This document shows positions 25,352-33,173 of a stretch of 57,586 nt of DNA, one piece after another. The notes beneath the pieces were generated by a model. That model saw only the letters and a list, made by a program, of their open reading frames with translations. It ran no database searches and was not told the DNA's origin. The position numbers and the translations under genes were made by a program. Within the stretch, counting starts at the first letter, position 1. Every line of letters begins with the position of its first letter. Origin of the DNA: Gammaproteobacteria bacterium (GTDB taxonomy: Bacteria; Pseudomonadota; Gammaproteobacteria; Enterobacterales; Neiellaceae). The stretch covers positions 1 through 57,586 of the forward strand of contig JAFOOX010000033.1 of the NCBI GenBank assembly GCA_017425245.1, given 5' to 3'.

Positions 25352-26170
25352 ATGAAGCGTTTTACCCTGTTGTTCGGGCTTATCCTCGCCTTGTTTACCA
25401 CTCTCGCCACCGCAACCCCGGTCGAACTGCTCAAAGCCAGTTCACGCCTTGGCAGCAAGTACGGCTACAGCTGGCAGGATTTCAGCTTTAACATTCGCGT
25501 CGACAACCTTGCCTTCAGTAAAAAGGTCTCAATCTACTACCGCGACAGCGATGGCCAGTGGAAAGCCCGCCCTGCCGTGTTTGCCCGCATGATCGACGGC
25601 AATCAGGAGGTCTGGCAGGCCGGCTGGCAGCGCTCGCTAAACAGCCCCTACGATACCAATCCAGCTCTCGACCTCGAATTCGTGGTCAAGTACGAGGTCA
25701 ATGGCACCACCTACTGGGACAACAACAACAGCCAGAACTATCAGCTTGCCCGCAACGGCGGCGAACTGATAACCGTGCCAGTACTGGCTGATGGCGCCTA
25801 CGCCACTGCCCCCTACACGTACAACTACAACGGCAACACCGGTACGGTTCCCGGTAGTTTCAGTGTCGACGTGCTGCTGCAGAACCTTGGTTATGGCAAA
25901 GAGGTGAAGATTCACTATAGCTACGACAACTGGACCAACGTCCATGTCGCCAACGCCGTGTTCCAGGCCAACAGCTACCTTGGCTACAGCAATGTCACCT
26001 ATCCCAACGTCAACGGTGTTGAGTACTGGTCGTTCTACACCAATGCCGCTGAAGCCCAGAACAGCGCCGCCAGTGAAGTGCAGTTCACGGTTAGCTACAA
26101 GGTTAACGGCGTGACCTACTGGGATAACAACTTCGGTCAGAACTACCGCGTCACCATCACCAAGCACTGA
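25352..26170 (+). CDS. Secreted protein with two CBM21-type carbohydrate-binding domains
   Basis: 272 residues; AAGGAG precedes the ATG. A Sec signal peptide (LLFGLILALFTTLATA) is followed by two tandem CBM21-like domains. Both end in the family signature, KYEVNGTTYWDNNNSQNY and YKVNGVTYWDNNFGQNY, and carry the internal ISxxYRDS or IHYSYDNWTN strand. CBM21 binds starch or glycogen and is best known from fungal glucoamylases and animal glycogen-targeting subunits. No catalytic domain is present, so it probably binds alpha-glucan outside the cytoplasm. Unusual as a stand-alone bacterial secreted protein. Confidence 0.85.
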   Translation: MKRFTLLFGLILALFTTLATATPVELLKASSRLGSKYGYSWQDFSFNIRVDNLAFSKKVSIYYRDSDGQWKARPAVFARMIDGNQEVWQAGWQRSLNSPYDTNPALDLEFVVKYEVNGTTYWDNNNSQNYQLARNGGELITVPVLADGAYATAPYTYNYNGNTGTVPGSFSVDVLLQNLGYGKEVKIHYSYDNWTNVHVANAVFQANSYLGYSNVTYPNVNGVEYWSFYTNAAEAQNSAASEVQFTVSYKVNGVTYWDNNFGQNYRVTITKH

Positions 26171-26189
26171 TCGCGAGCGTTCTGCTACG

Positions 26190-26214
26190 ACGGCCCCGGA
26201 GCGGGGCCGTTTTG
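26190..26214 (+). terminator. Rho-independent terminator of the CBM21 gene
   Basis: Stem ACGGCCCCG / CGGGGCCGT with loop GAG, followed by TTTTGC, 19 bp after the stop codon. Confidence 0.85.
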
Positions 26215-26242
26215 CTGTCGTCACCAATGTGTGCCGCGGTGC

Positions 26243-26271
26243 TTGACACCCTGGCGTAAAACCCGTTTAAT
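26243..26271 (+). promoter_or_regulatory. Sigma-70 promoter of tRNA-Phe
   Basis: TTGACA (26243-26248), a 17-bp spacer and TTTAAT (26266-26271), followed by the G+C-rich discriminator GCGCGCCGC just before the tRNA. Such a discriminator is typical of stable-RNA promoters under stringent control. Confidence 0.85.
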
Positions 26272-26280
26272 GCGCGCCGC

Positions 26281-26356
26281 GCCCAGATAGCTCAGTCGGT
26301 AGAGCAGGGGATTGAAAATCCCCGTGTCCCTGGTTCGATTCCGGGTCTGGGCACCA
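26281..26356 (+). tRNA. pheT-like tRNA-Phe: tRNA-Phe (GAA)
   Basis: 76 nt with encoded CCA. Acceptor GCCCAGA pairs with TCTGGGC; the D-arm contains AGCTCAGTCGGTAGAGC; the anticodon stem-loop is GGGGATTGAAAATCCCC with anticodon GAA; the T-arm contains GGTTCGATTCC. Differs from E. coli tRNA-Phe only in a few paired positions. It has its own promoter and terminator, so it is a single-gene transcription unit. Confidence 0.98.
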
Positions 26357-26367
26357 AACATTCGCAG

Positions 26368-26395
26368 AAAGCCCCATCGCAAGATGGGGCTTTTT
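26368..26395 (+). terminator. Terminator of tRNA-Phe
   Basis: AAAGCCCCATC / GATGGGGCTTT, perfect 11-bp stem with a GCAA tetraloop and a TTTTTG tail. Confidence 0.93.
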
Positions 26396-26440
26396 GTTTC
26401 TCATCGCTCGCCCTGCGAGCACCACTCGATTCTTGCTTGC

Positions 26441-26524
26441 TACTCGCTACTTGCTCCTTGCTCCTTGCTCCTTGCTCCTTGCTCCTTGCTCCTTGCTTCT
26501 CGCATCTCGCATCTCGCATCTCAT
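26441..26524. repeat. Heptamer tandem repeat array
   Basis: About twelve 7-bp units: TACTCGC, TACTTGC, six perfect TCCTTGC (26455-26496), TTCTCGC, two ATCTCGC and ATCTCAT. It lies between the tRNA terminator and the anti-sigma stop codon. A related array (CTCGCAT x3) lies at 57260. Heptamers frameshift on slippage, which argues against coding. Confidence 0.9.
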
Positions 26525-26537
26525 GCTTCTCCCCGCC

Positions 26538-27275
26538 TCAGATCGCCTGCCAACGTAGCTTGCGGCTGACGTCGGTGGCCATCTGCTCCAGTGGCTCGGC
26601 GGGCGGGCCGACCACCAGCAGGGTGTGACGGCCCTGCGGTAATGCCACGGCCTTAACATCGCCCACCATACGCGGACCAGCTATGGTGGATGCCGTCGGT
26701 ACCACAAACAGGGCGACGCGTTGCTGCTCGCCCTGCAGCACCAGATGGAGCGAGCGCACGCCATCAAAGCTGCAGAAGTTGGCGAAGTAGATCCGCCCTG
26801 GCGACGTGGTGAAATCACCCCCAAGAGTGGCCAGCTTGTGGTTGACCTGGATAACATTCAAGTGTTCGTCAATGTCCTGCATTTCATCGGCTTCGGCCAG
26901 ATAGTGGCCCACCGCATGGGCGTAGAGATCGCCGCCAGGAACCGCCGCAAGATAGGGGCCTGGGCCGCCGCTCAACTGTGGCCACCAATGGGATACCCCC
27001 AACCCCAAGGCAAAGGCCACGCTGGCCGCCAAGGCCAGTTGCCACAACGGGCTACGCGCTGAACGCCGCTGTTCGAAACTGCAGCCCAGCAGGATCCGCT
27101 CCGCCAGCTGGTCGGGCACCGGCACCGCCATCGCGCGTGCCAACTGCTCATCGAGCCGTCGTAGCTCGGCCGCATAGCGCGCCTGATCCGGCGATTGACG
27201 CAATGCCGCGCGCAGCCCTTCATCGTCATCATTAGGGTCGGTCAGCAGCCGACGACGGATCTCAAGCTCGTCCAT
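26538..27275 (-). CDS. DUF3379-type anti-sigma factor
   Basis: 245 residues from the ATG at 27275, with CAGGAGG six bases upstream; the frame is open further but overlaps the sigma gene more deeply. The N-terminal ~65 residues are soluble and fit the DUF3379 start (MDELEIRRRLLTDPNDDDEG). One membrane helix lies near residue 90 (WQLALAASVAFALGLGV) and a periplasmic domain follows. It overlaps the ECF sigma gene by 14 bp and is translated after it, the usual arrangement for a membrane anti-sigma factor holding its sigma partner. The periplasmic signal is unknown. Confidence 0.85.
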   Translation of the reverse strand: MDELEIRRRLLTDPNDDDEGLRAALRQSPDQARYAAELRRLDEQLARAMAVPVPDQLAERILLGCSFEQRRSARSPLWQLALAASVAFALGLGVSHWWPQLSGGPGPYLAAVPGGDLYAHAVGHYLAEADEMQDIDEHLNVIQVNHKLATLGGDFTTSPGRIYFANFCSFDGVRSLHLVLQGEQQRVALFVVPTASTIAGPRMVGDVKAVALPQGRHTLLVVGPPAEPLEQMATDVSRKLRWQAI

Positions 27276-27798
27276 TGTGACCTCCTGACCGGGCATCGCC
27301 CTCCAGCATCTCGCGCAGTTGGGCGCGGGCCCGGAACAACCGGGTATTGACGGTATTGAGGTTAAGCCCCAGCAACGCCGCAATCTCATCACCGCTGTAG
27401 CCGAGCAGCACCTGCATCACCAGCGGCTCGCGGTATTCGAGCGGCAACGCGGCAATGCGCCGCCGCAACCACTCATTCTCCTGCTGGGTTTCAGCATGCA
27501 GGCCATGGTCATCGACCAACACCACATCTTCATCGTGCACCAACGGTGGCTGCACCCGCTCAAAACGGCGGGCATTCTCTCGCCGCAAAATGGTAATCAG
27601 CCAGCCCTTGGCCGCTTTTTCATCCTGCAGGCTATCGAGCGCCCGCCAGGCGCGGGCGAAGCTCTCCTGCACCAGATCGTCAGCCACCGCGCGATCACCG
27701 CACAGCCACAGGGCATAGCGGAACAGGTCGCTGCTGTAGGCCCTCACCAGGGCAGTAAAGCGAAGATGATCTGCACTCATACCAATGGAGACCGCCAT
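27262..27798 (-). CDS. ECF-family RNA polymerase sigma factor
   Basis: 178 residues; AAAGGAG precedes the ATG at 27798. Region 2: LFRYALWLCGDRAVADDLVQ with ESFARAWRAL. Region 4: ALPLEYREPLVMQVLLGYSG followed by the helix-turn-helix DEIAALLGLNLNTVNTRLFR. There is no region 3. It is translationally coupled to the downstream anti-sigma gene, so its activity is probably set by release from that membrane protein. Target promoters cannot be assigned from this window. Confidence 0.93.
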   Translation of the reverse strand: MAVSIGMSADHLRFTALVRAYSSDLFRYALWLCGDRAVADDLVQESFARAWRALDSLQDEKAAKGWLITILRRENARRFERVQPPLVHDEDVVLVDDHGLHAETQQENEWLRRRIAALPLEYREPLVMQVLLGYSGDEIAALLGLNLNTVNTRLFRARAQLREMLEGDARSGGHNGRA

Positions 27799-27970
27799 CG
27801 CCGCTCCTTTCTTTCAGCGCCAATGAGATTTATGGCATCTGCTGGCCAGCATTGTGGTTGAGGCTGGCAAGCTTGACCAGGATCCTGGCCGACAGCCCTG
27901 GCCTTCGCTAAGCTTCGGCCACTGCGGCAACCACTGCCGCCATCCCTCTCAACCCGCCGAGGATTCCACA

Positions 27971-28264
27971 ATGAACAACGACAACACTATGGGTAGCTGC
28001 GACACCCCGGCCTGCTGCTGCATGGACATTGGCACCGTGATGGATGGCACTGACTGCAGCGCCCAGCTGCAGCGGCTGGTGGCCAATGGCGATGAAGCGG
28101 CCCAAGTGCTGGCTGAATGGACTGCACTGGCCAACAGCAAAGCCTCGGAACCGGTCAGCGTAGCTCACCAGCTGACCCCCCAAGGCGATCAGCAGCTGCT
28201 GCAGGCCTGCATCACCTTTCCCTGTCAGGCAGAGGCGCTGATCTTCCAGCTGGCAGTGCGCTGA
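27971..28264 (+). CDS. yfcZ: YfcZ/YiiS family (DUF406) protein
   Basis: 97 residues from the ATG at 27971, with GAGGA upstream. The Cys-rich start CDTPACCCMDIGTVMDGTDC matches the YfcZ/YiiS hallmark CCCxDVGTIMDNxDC, and the C-terminus CQAEALIFQLAVR matches the family end. Function unknown. In E. coli yfcZ sits immediately before fadL; here fadL follows at 28831 with an opposite-strand elaA-like gene between them, so the synteny is conserved apart from that insertion. Its 3' end overlaps the elaA-like gene by 40 bp tail to tail. Confidence 0.88.
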   Translation: MNNDNTMGSCDTPACCCMDIGTVMDGTDCSAQLQRLVANGDEAAQVLAEWTALANSKASEPVSVAHQLTPQGDQQLLQACITFPCQAEALIFQLAVR

Positions 28265-28740
28265 GCGACAGGCAACGGTGCGACCGTCAGAGACGGTCGC
28301 ACCATGGTGATATGCAAAATGCCGCCATCGTCATAGGGCTTGCCCTGTGGCTCGAAACCGGACTGGCGATACCACTCCAGCAGCGGATACTGGGCGCCCA
28401 GACGCAGCGGTAATCCCGGTCCCCGCTCCGCCGCTACCGCCAGGGTGGCCTCCAGCAACTGCCGCCCCAAGCCATGGCGACGCCAGTCGGCATGCAACAC
28501 CAGACGGCCGACAATGGCCTCACTCTTGGTGATCAGTAGCCGCCCATAGCCAACCAGCAGGTTGCCCGCATCAGGTGCACGCAGCAGCAGATGCAAGCTG
28601 GCCGGATCATCGCCGTCCAGATCGCGATAGAGGCTGTTCTGTTCGATCAGAAACACCTCCTGGCGCAAGGTCAACAGTGCCAGCAGGCTGGCGGCGCTCA
28701 GCTCGGTAAATGACAGCACCCGCAATTGCAGCTGTTCCAT
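28225..28740 (-). CDS. elaA: ElaA-type GNAT acetyltransferase
   Basis: 171 residues from the ATG at 28740 (AAGGTGA upstream). The ElaA subfamily pattern is clear: LRQEVFLIEQNSLYRDLDGD, VGYGRLLI, VLHADWRRHGLGRQLLEATL and YPLLEWYRQSGFEPQG. Substrate unknown. The extra ~20-residue C-terminal tail overlaps the yfcZ-like coding end on the other strand. Confidence 0.88.
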   Translation of the reverse strand: MEQLQLRVLSFTELSAASLLALLTLRQEVFLIEQNSLYRDLDGDDPASLHLLLRAPDAGNLLVGYGRLLITKSEAIVGRLVLHADWRRHGLGRQLLEATLAVAAERGPGLPLRLGAQYPLLEWYRQSGFEPQGKPYDDGGILHITMVRPSLTVAPLPVAQRTASWKISASA

Positions 28741-28830
28741 GAGGGGCTCACCTTGTCTTTGTAGCGGGCCTTGGTAGCATGCCGCCTTTCCACCCGCAAG
28801 CCCTGCTTGCCCCCACGCGTGACCCGAAAC

Positions 28831-30243
28831 ATGTCGTACCCGTTTCGTTTGTCTACAGCGCTGACTCTGGCGCTGTATCCGCTTGTAACCACGCCAGCGC
28901 TGGCCGCCGGTTTCCAGCTTAGCGAGACCAGTATCAGCGGCCTTGGCCGCAGCTATGCCGGCGAAGCCGCAGCCCTTGGCGATGCGGCAGTGCAGGCGCG
29001 CAACAGCGCTGCCCTCACCCAGTTCAAGAGCGTCAGCCTGACCTCCAACCTCGCCTACATCTACCCGGAGGTGGATATCAGCGGTGAGGTCAACAGTGAT
29101 CTGGCCACCATCTACAATCAGCTGGCAACGGCCGCCAACGGCGCAACCGGCGCTAACCTGCCGTTGCAGCAGACCCGCTATAGCGGCAACGCCCAAGGTA
29201 TTGCCAACGATGCGCTGATTCCCAGTGTGTTTATCGCGCTGCCGATCAACGACCGACTGGCACTGGGCTTTGGCTCTTTTGCCGAATTTGGCCTGGCGAC
29301 CGACTACCCAGCCAGCAGTAACACTCTGGAATATGGCGACAAGACCGAGCTAACTGCCATCACCTTCAAGCCGTCGCTGGGCTGGCAGCTCAATGAGCAA
29401 TGGAGCATCGGCGCCGGCCTGCGCGCGGTCTACGCCGAAGCGACCCTGTCGACCTCGACCCCGGCCTATTTCGACAGCCTGGCAGCCGCCATTGGCCAGT
29501 ACAACCCGGTAGCCGCAGCCACTGGCGCACTGCCGCAACTGCCAGTGGTACCAGCCAACCAGCCGATCCTGCATGTATCTGGCGACGACTGGGGTTACGG
29601 CTACGAGTTGGGCACCGTCTTTACCCCCAGCGCTGATCTGCGTCTGGCCCTCAGTTACCGCAGCGACGTCGCCCTGACCCTGGCAGGTAATGCCACCTCC
29701 GCCCTGCTGCCGAGCGCCAATGGCCCCGGCAGTGTCGACCTGACCCTGCCGGCGATGACCGAGTTGGCCGCCCGCTGGCAGCTGTCAGCACCGCTGGCCC
29801 TGCATGTTGGGGCCCTGCACACTGCCTGGCACAGCTTTGATCAGCTCAAGGTCAACTTTGACAACGGCACCAGCCTGATCGCTAAAGAGGAGGAATGGCA
29901 GGACGCCTGGCGCTACGCCATTGGTGGCGACTGGCAGCTGGACCAGCAGTGGCAGCTGCGCGTCGGCTACGCCAACGACCAGTCGCCGGTGCCGGCCCAT
30001 CGCCGCAGCCTGTCGATCCCCGATGCCGATCGCCAGTGGCTCAGCTTCGGCGTTGGCTGGCAACTGGATGAGCACTGGCAGCTGGACGCCGGTTACGCCT
30101 ATCTGCTCGGTGAAAAAGTAGCAGTGCAAGAAGCGTTCAGCCTGCCCGTGAACGGCCAGCGGCAGACCATCAGCCGCTTTGATGGCCGGGTGTCAAAGGC
30201 CGACGCACACTTGCTCGGCCTCAGCCTCAGCTACCGCATCTGA
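28831..30243 (+). CDS. fadL: Outer-membrane long-chain fatty acid transporter FadL
   Basis: 470 residues from the ATG at 28831; the frame is open to 28771. Signal peptide ends ...TTPALAA, and the mature protein starts GFQLSETSISGLGRSYAGEA, the conserved FadL hatch segment, followed by the ARNSAALTQF region. Repeated barrel strands such as LALSYRSDVALTLAG and a C-terminal LLGLSLSYRI support a 14-strand barrel. It takes up long-chain fatty acids or other hydrophobic molecules. Adjacent to a yfcZ-like gene as in E. coli. Confidence 0.93.
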   Translation: MSYPFRLSTALTLALYPLVTTPALAAGFQLSETSISGLGRSYAGEAAALGDAAVQARNSAALTQFKSVSLTSNLAYIYPEVDISGEVNSDLATIYNQLATAANGATGANLPLQQTRYSGNAQGIANDALIPSVFIALPINDRLALGFGSFAEFGLATDYPASSNTLEYGDKTELTAITFKPSLGWQLNEQWSIGAGLRAVYAEATLSTSTPAYFDSLAAAIGQYNPVAAATGALPQLPVVPANQPILHVSGDDWGYGYELGTVFTPSADLRLALSYRSDVALTLAGNATSALLPSANGPGSVDLTLPAMTELAARWQLSAPLALHVGALHTAWHSFDQLKVNFDNGTSLIAKEEEWQDAWRYAIGGDWQLDQQWQLRVGYANDQSPVPAHRRSLSIPDADRQWLSFGVGWQLDEHWQLDAGYAYLLGEKVAVQEAFSLPVNGQRQTISRFDGRVSKADAHLLGLSLSYRI

Positions 30244-30250
30244 TCCCGGC

Positions 30251-30278
30251 AACGGGCGCTGCGACAACAGCGCCCGTT
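30251..30278 (+). terminator. Terminator of fadL
   Basis: AACGGGCGCTG / CAGCGCCCGTT, perfect 11-bp stem with a 6-base loop, 7 bp after the stop codon; the T-run is short. Confidence 0.75.
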
Positions 30279-30361
30279 TGCCTGTCTGGTCACACAACCA
30301 GAATCCGACCCCGACTACAGTTAAGGCGTCTCTGCCACTGCACCGGCCACGGGGTCATCAC

Positions 30362-31567
30362 ATGCTGTTCTACGTTGCCCGCCAACCCATTCTGGATAGC
30401 CACAAGCAGCTGGTCGGCTACGAACTGCTGTTCCGTGACGGTCTCAAGAATGCCTTTCCTGACATCAATCCCCACGAGGCAACCTCACGCCTGATCTCAG
30501 GCAGCCATTTCAATCTCGGGCTCGACAATATTACCGATGGCCATCCGGCCTTTATCAATTTCCCTGAATTGAGCCTGTTGGTACGGGTGCCAGAGCTCTT
30601 GCCAAAAGAGACAGTGGTGATCGAAATTCTGGAAGAGACCGCACCATCACAGGAGATGGTGGAGGTATGCGCCAAACTCAAGGCCGCCGGTTATCGCATC
30701 GCCCTCGATGATTTTGTCTATGACGCCTCATGGCGACCTCTGATGCCCTATGTGGATATGGTCAAGATTGATCTGCTGGCCCACGAGCGGCCAGCATTGT
30801 TCCGCATGGTCAAGGCGTTGCGCGAATTCAATGTGACGCTGCTGGCCGAAAAGGTCGAAACCCATGATGATTTTCAGTATTGCCTGACGCTTGGCTTCAC
30901 TCTGTTTCAAGGTTACTTTTTCGCCAGACCGGAAGTAATGCAGCGTCAGGTGTTGTCGCCGTCGCGTATCAATATGCTCGAATTGCTGGGCAAGCTGGGC
31001 GCCAGCGAATGCCAGTTCAGTGAAATTGAAGCGATCATCAGCCGCGATCTGAGCCTCACCTTCAAGCTGCTGCGCCATGTTAATTCAGCCGCCTTTGCCA
31101 AACAGAAAGATATCGCCTCGATCCATCAGGCGCTGGTCTATCTGGGCGAGGCTGAACTGCGCAAATTCATCGCCATTCTGGCTGCAGCCAATCTCGGCGC
31201 CGACAAGCCAGATGAATTACTGAGGATGTCGGTGACCCGAGCCCGCTTCTGCGAATTGCTGGCCCAGCAGCGGCATGACAAGAATGCCCCCAAAGCCTTT
31301 CTGGTCGGCCTGTTTTCACTGCTCGGCACCCTGCTCGATGCGCCGCTGGAACAGGTGCTGGAGCGCTTGCCTGTGGCCGATGACATCAAAGCCGCACTAC
31401 TTGGCCAAGGCGGCCCTTTGGGCCCCTATCTGGAATTGATGCTGGATTATGAACGGGCCATTTGGGATGGTGTCCAGGAACTGTCACGCCGTCTTGGTCT
31501 CAATCAGCAGGCGCTGCCCGATGTTTACCTTGATGCTGTCGGCTGGGGGCATAAGTTCAGTCCTTAA
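30362..31567 (+). CDS. Degenerate EAL plus HDOD signalling protein (YuxH-like)
   Basis: 401 residues. The N-terminal ~200 residues form an EAL-like domain: VARQPILDSHKQLVGYELLF in place of the true EAL motif, then IALDDFVYD, VDMVKIDLL, AEKVETHDDF and FQGYFFARP. The EAL triplet and several metal ligands are altered, so cyclic-di-GMP hydrolysis is doubtful. The C-terminal ~200 residues form an HDOD domain (LTFKLLRHVNSAAF, QALVYLGEAELRKFIAIL). Proteins of this architecture act as regulatory scaffolds. Its 3' end overlaps the broken gene on the other strand by 11 bp. Confidence 0.9.
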   Translation: MLFYVARQPILDSHKQLVGYELLFRDGLKNAFPDINPHEATSRLISGSHFNLGLDNITDGHPAFINFPELSLLVRVPELLPKETVVIEILEETAPSQEMVEVCAKLKAAGYRIALDDFVYDASWRPLMPYVDMVKIDLLAHERPALFRMVKALREFNVTLLAEKVETHDDFQYCLTLGFTLFQGYFFARPEVMQRQVLSPSRINMLELLGKLGASECQFSEIEAIISRDLSLTFKLLRHVNSAAFAKQKDIASIHQALVYLGEAELRKFIAILAAANLGADKPDELLRMSVTRARFCELLAQQRHDKNAPKAFLVGLFSLLGTLLDAPLEQVLERLPVADDIKAALLGQGGPLGPYLELMLDYERAIWDGVQELSRRLGLNQQALPDVYLDAVGWGHKFSP

Positions 31568-32475
31568 GCATTGCCAACGGATGGGCCGCCGCTGACCACG
31601 GCGACGGCCATAGCTGGGCCACCATCTGTTCAGCGTCAGCCTCCCCATATCGCCAACGGGCGGCGCGCCCTTTGTCGACCAGTAACGCTCTCACCCCCTC
31701 GACAAAGTCGCCGTGGTGGCACAATTGTACGGCCCAGTCGAGTTCCCTCCGGGCGATCTCGGCCCAGCTACTGCTGGCCAGCTGCTGCTGGCCAGCTGCT
31801 GCTGCCAGATCAGCGCCTGAGATAGTGGTGATGCCGCCAGCGCCCGCTGCTGCAGCTGTGGCCACAGCTGCTCGGGCCCGCGCAGCGCCTGCAGCTGTCG
31901 CAGGTAATCAGTGCCACTGGTGGCCATCGCCAGCGCCGCCATCTGCGGCTGCAGCGGCAGCAAGCGCGCCGCTGGCAAAGGCGGCTGGGGCCAGTCATAA
32001 AGCAGCTGGCCATCACATCGGGGAACAAACCAATACGGGCCTCCGGCATCGCCAGCAGCGCCCGCTCTGTCACCAGCCGCCGACTGGCACTGGCAAACAA
32101 CCCCCAGCCGCCGCCCATAACGGCGCCATCACCCCAGGCCACCACCGGACGCGACCAATGGCGCAGGCGATGCATGAGCCGATATTCGCCAGCAAAAAAA
32201 TCAACAATGGCCGGACACCAGCCTGGTCGTTGCCAACGGGCAACCGCGTTGGCCAGGTCCAGCACATCACCGCCAGCACAGAAATGGTCACCATCCCCTT
32301 CCAGCCACAGCATCATTACTCGTGGGTCGGATTGCCACAGATCCAGCTGTTGATGAATAACGGTAACCATGGCCTGGGTCTGGCTGTTACGCCGCGCACT
32401 TCGCTGCAAACGAATTACCCCGATCTGGCCACCAGCGACGGTTGGCTGCAACCAGCAGCCCACGCTCTCGGTCAT
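31557..32475 (-). pseudogene. Broken enoyl-CoA hydratase/3-hydroxyisobutyryl-CoA hydrolase-family gene
   Basis: Three reading frames carry one protein. The first (from an ATG at 32475, with CAGGGG upstream) has the crotonase fold: GDGDHFCAGGDVLDL oxyanion segment and PEARIGLFPDV with the catalytic acid. Near 32010 the frame is lost and ~40-60 residues usually following FPDVG are missing, which suggests a deletion. A second frame (LPAARLLPLQPQMAALAMA) continues to ~31790, where a 14-bp tandem duplication shifts the frame again. The third holds LDWAVQLCHHGDFVEGVRAL and LVDKGRAARW, the typical hydrolase C-terminus. Almost certainly non-functional. Confidence 0.8.
31772..31799. repeat. 14-bp tandem duplication causing a frameshift
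   Basis: CTGCTGGCCAGCTG occurs twice in a row (31772-31785 and 31786-31799), followed by a partial third CTGCTG. Removing one copy joins ALIWQQQLASSS to WAEIARREL in one frame. This is a replication-slippage signature. Confidence 0.9.
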
Positions 32476-32602
32476 TGCTACCCCTGTCCAGTTGACGCTG
32501 CTCACAATTATGCGAGCCCGCTAATTGGCCGCAAATGATGGCCGCTATTGATCACCGCAATATATATTTGGCAACGATTGCCGCTATTTTCGATGATTGA
32601 CG

Positions 32603-32630
32603 TTGCACCCTCGATTCATGTATCTATAAT
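32603..32630 (+). promoter_or_regulatory. Putative hns promoter
   Basis: TTGCAC (32603-32608), a 16-bp spacer and a perfect TATAAT (32625-32630), in an A+T-rich stretch 67 bp before the start codon. Confidence 0.7.
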
Positions 32631-32696
32631 TCGCCGTCAAAGAAAGTACAAAACATCTTTGTTCGAGAAGCCCCGACCAACCGATTGAGGACCATT

Positions 32697-33110
32697 ATGA
32701 GCGAATTTATCAGCATCCTGACCCATGCCCGCCGCCTGAAAGCCGCTGTTGAAGTGTTGACCATCGAGCAGCTGGAAGAAGTGCACGCCAAACTCGGCCG
32801 CATCATCGAAGACAAGGTTGCCGAAGTCGAAGCCCACAAAGCGGCCAACGCCGATCGTCTGGCCAAGATTGAAGAACTGAAAAGCCAGCTGGCTGCCGCC
32901 GGTATTTCTCCGGCTGAGCTGCTGGGCGGTGCCGAAGTTGCCGTCAAGGGCGCCAAAGGTGGCAAAGGCGGCAAACGCGCCCCGCGTGCTGCCAAATATC
33001 GTTACAGCGAAAATGGCGAAGAAAAGACCTGGACCGGCCAGGGCCGTATGCCGAGCGCCATGGCCAATGCCATCGCCAACGGTGCGAGCAAGGACAGCTT
33101 CCTGATCTAA
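32697..33110 (+). CDS. hns: H-NS family nucleoid-associated protein
   Basis: 137 residues from the ATG at 32697 (GAGGA upstream). The N-terminal ~75 residues are helical and charged for dimerisation (EQLEEVHAKLGRIIEDKV). A Lys/Gly-rich linker (VKGAKGGKGGKRAPR) leads to the C-terminal DNA-binding domain KYRYSENGEEKTWTGQGRMP, the H-NS minor-groove motif with Met in place of the usual Thr. It silences A+T-rich DNA. It has its own promoter and terminator and stands alone. Confidence 0.93.
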   Translation: MSEFISILTHARRLKAAVEVLTIEQLEEVHAKLGRIIEDKVAEVEAHKAANADRLAKIEELKSQLAAAGISPAELLGGAEVAVKGAKGGKGGKRAPRAAKYRYSENGEEKTWTGQGRMPSAMANAIANGASKDSFLI

Positions 33111-33127
33111 GGCCATTGCCGACCAAT

Positions 33128-33157
33128 AAAAAAGCCGCTGATATCAGCGGCTTTTTT
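33128..33157. terminator. Bidirectional terminator after hns
   Basis: AAAAAAGCCGCTGAT / ATCAGCGGCTTTTTT is a perfect 30-bp palindrome with A and T flanks, between the convergent hns and the gene ending at 33174, so it can serve both. Confidence 0.95.
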
Positions 33158-33173
33158 GTTGGTCAGCGCCAGC

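Noticed and set aside
26281..26356. Integration site or genomic island border at tRNA-Phe
   Set aside because: No integrase and no repeat of the tRNA 3' end was noticed in the window; the neighbourhood looks like core genome.
26292..26519. Open frame with SKEQGAR-type repeats across tRNA-Phe and the heptamers
   Set aside because: It is the translation of heptamer repeats and part of a tRNA; a seven-base unit cannot keep frame on copy-number change.
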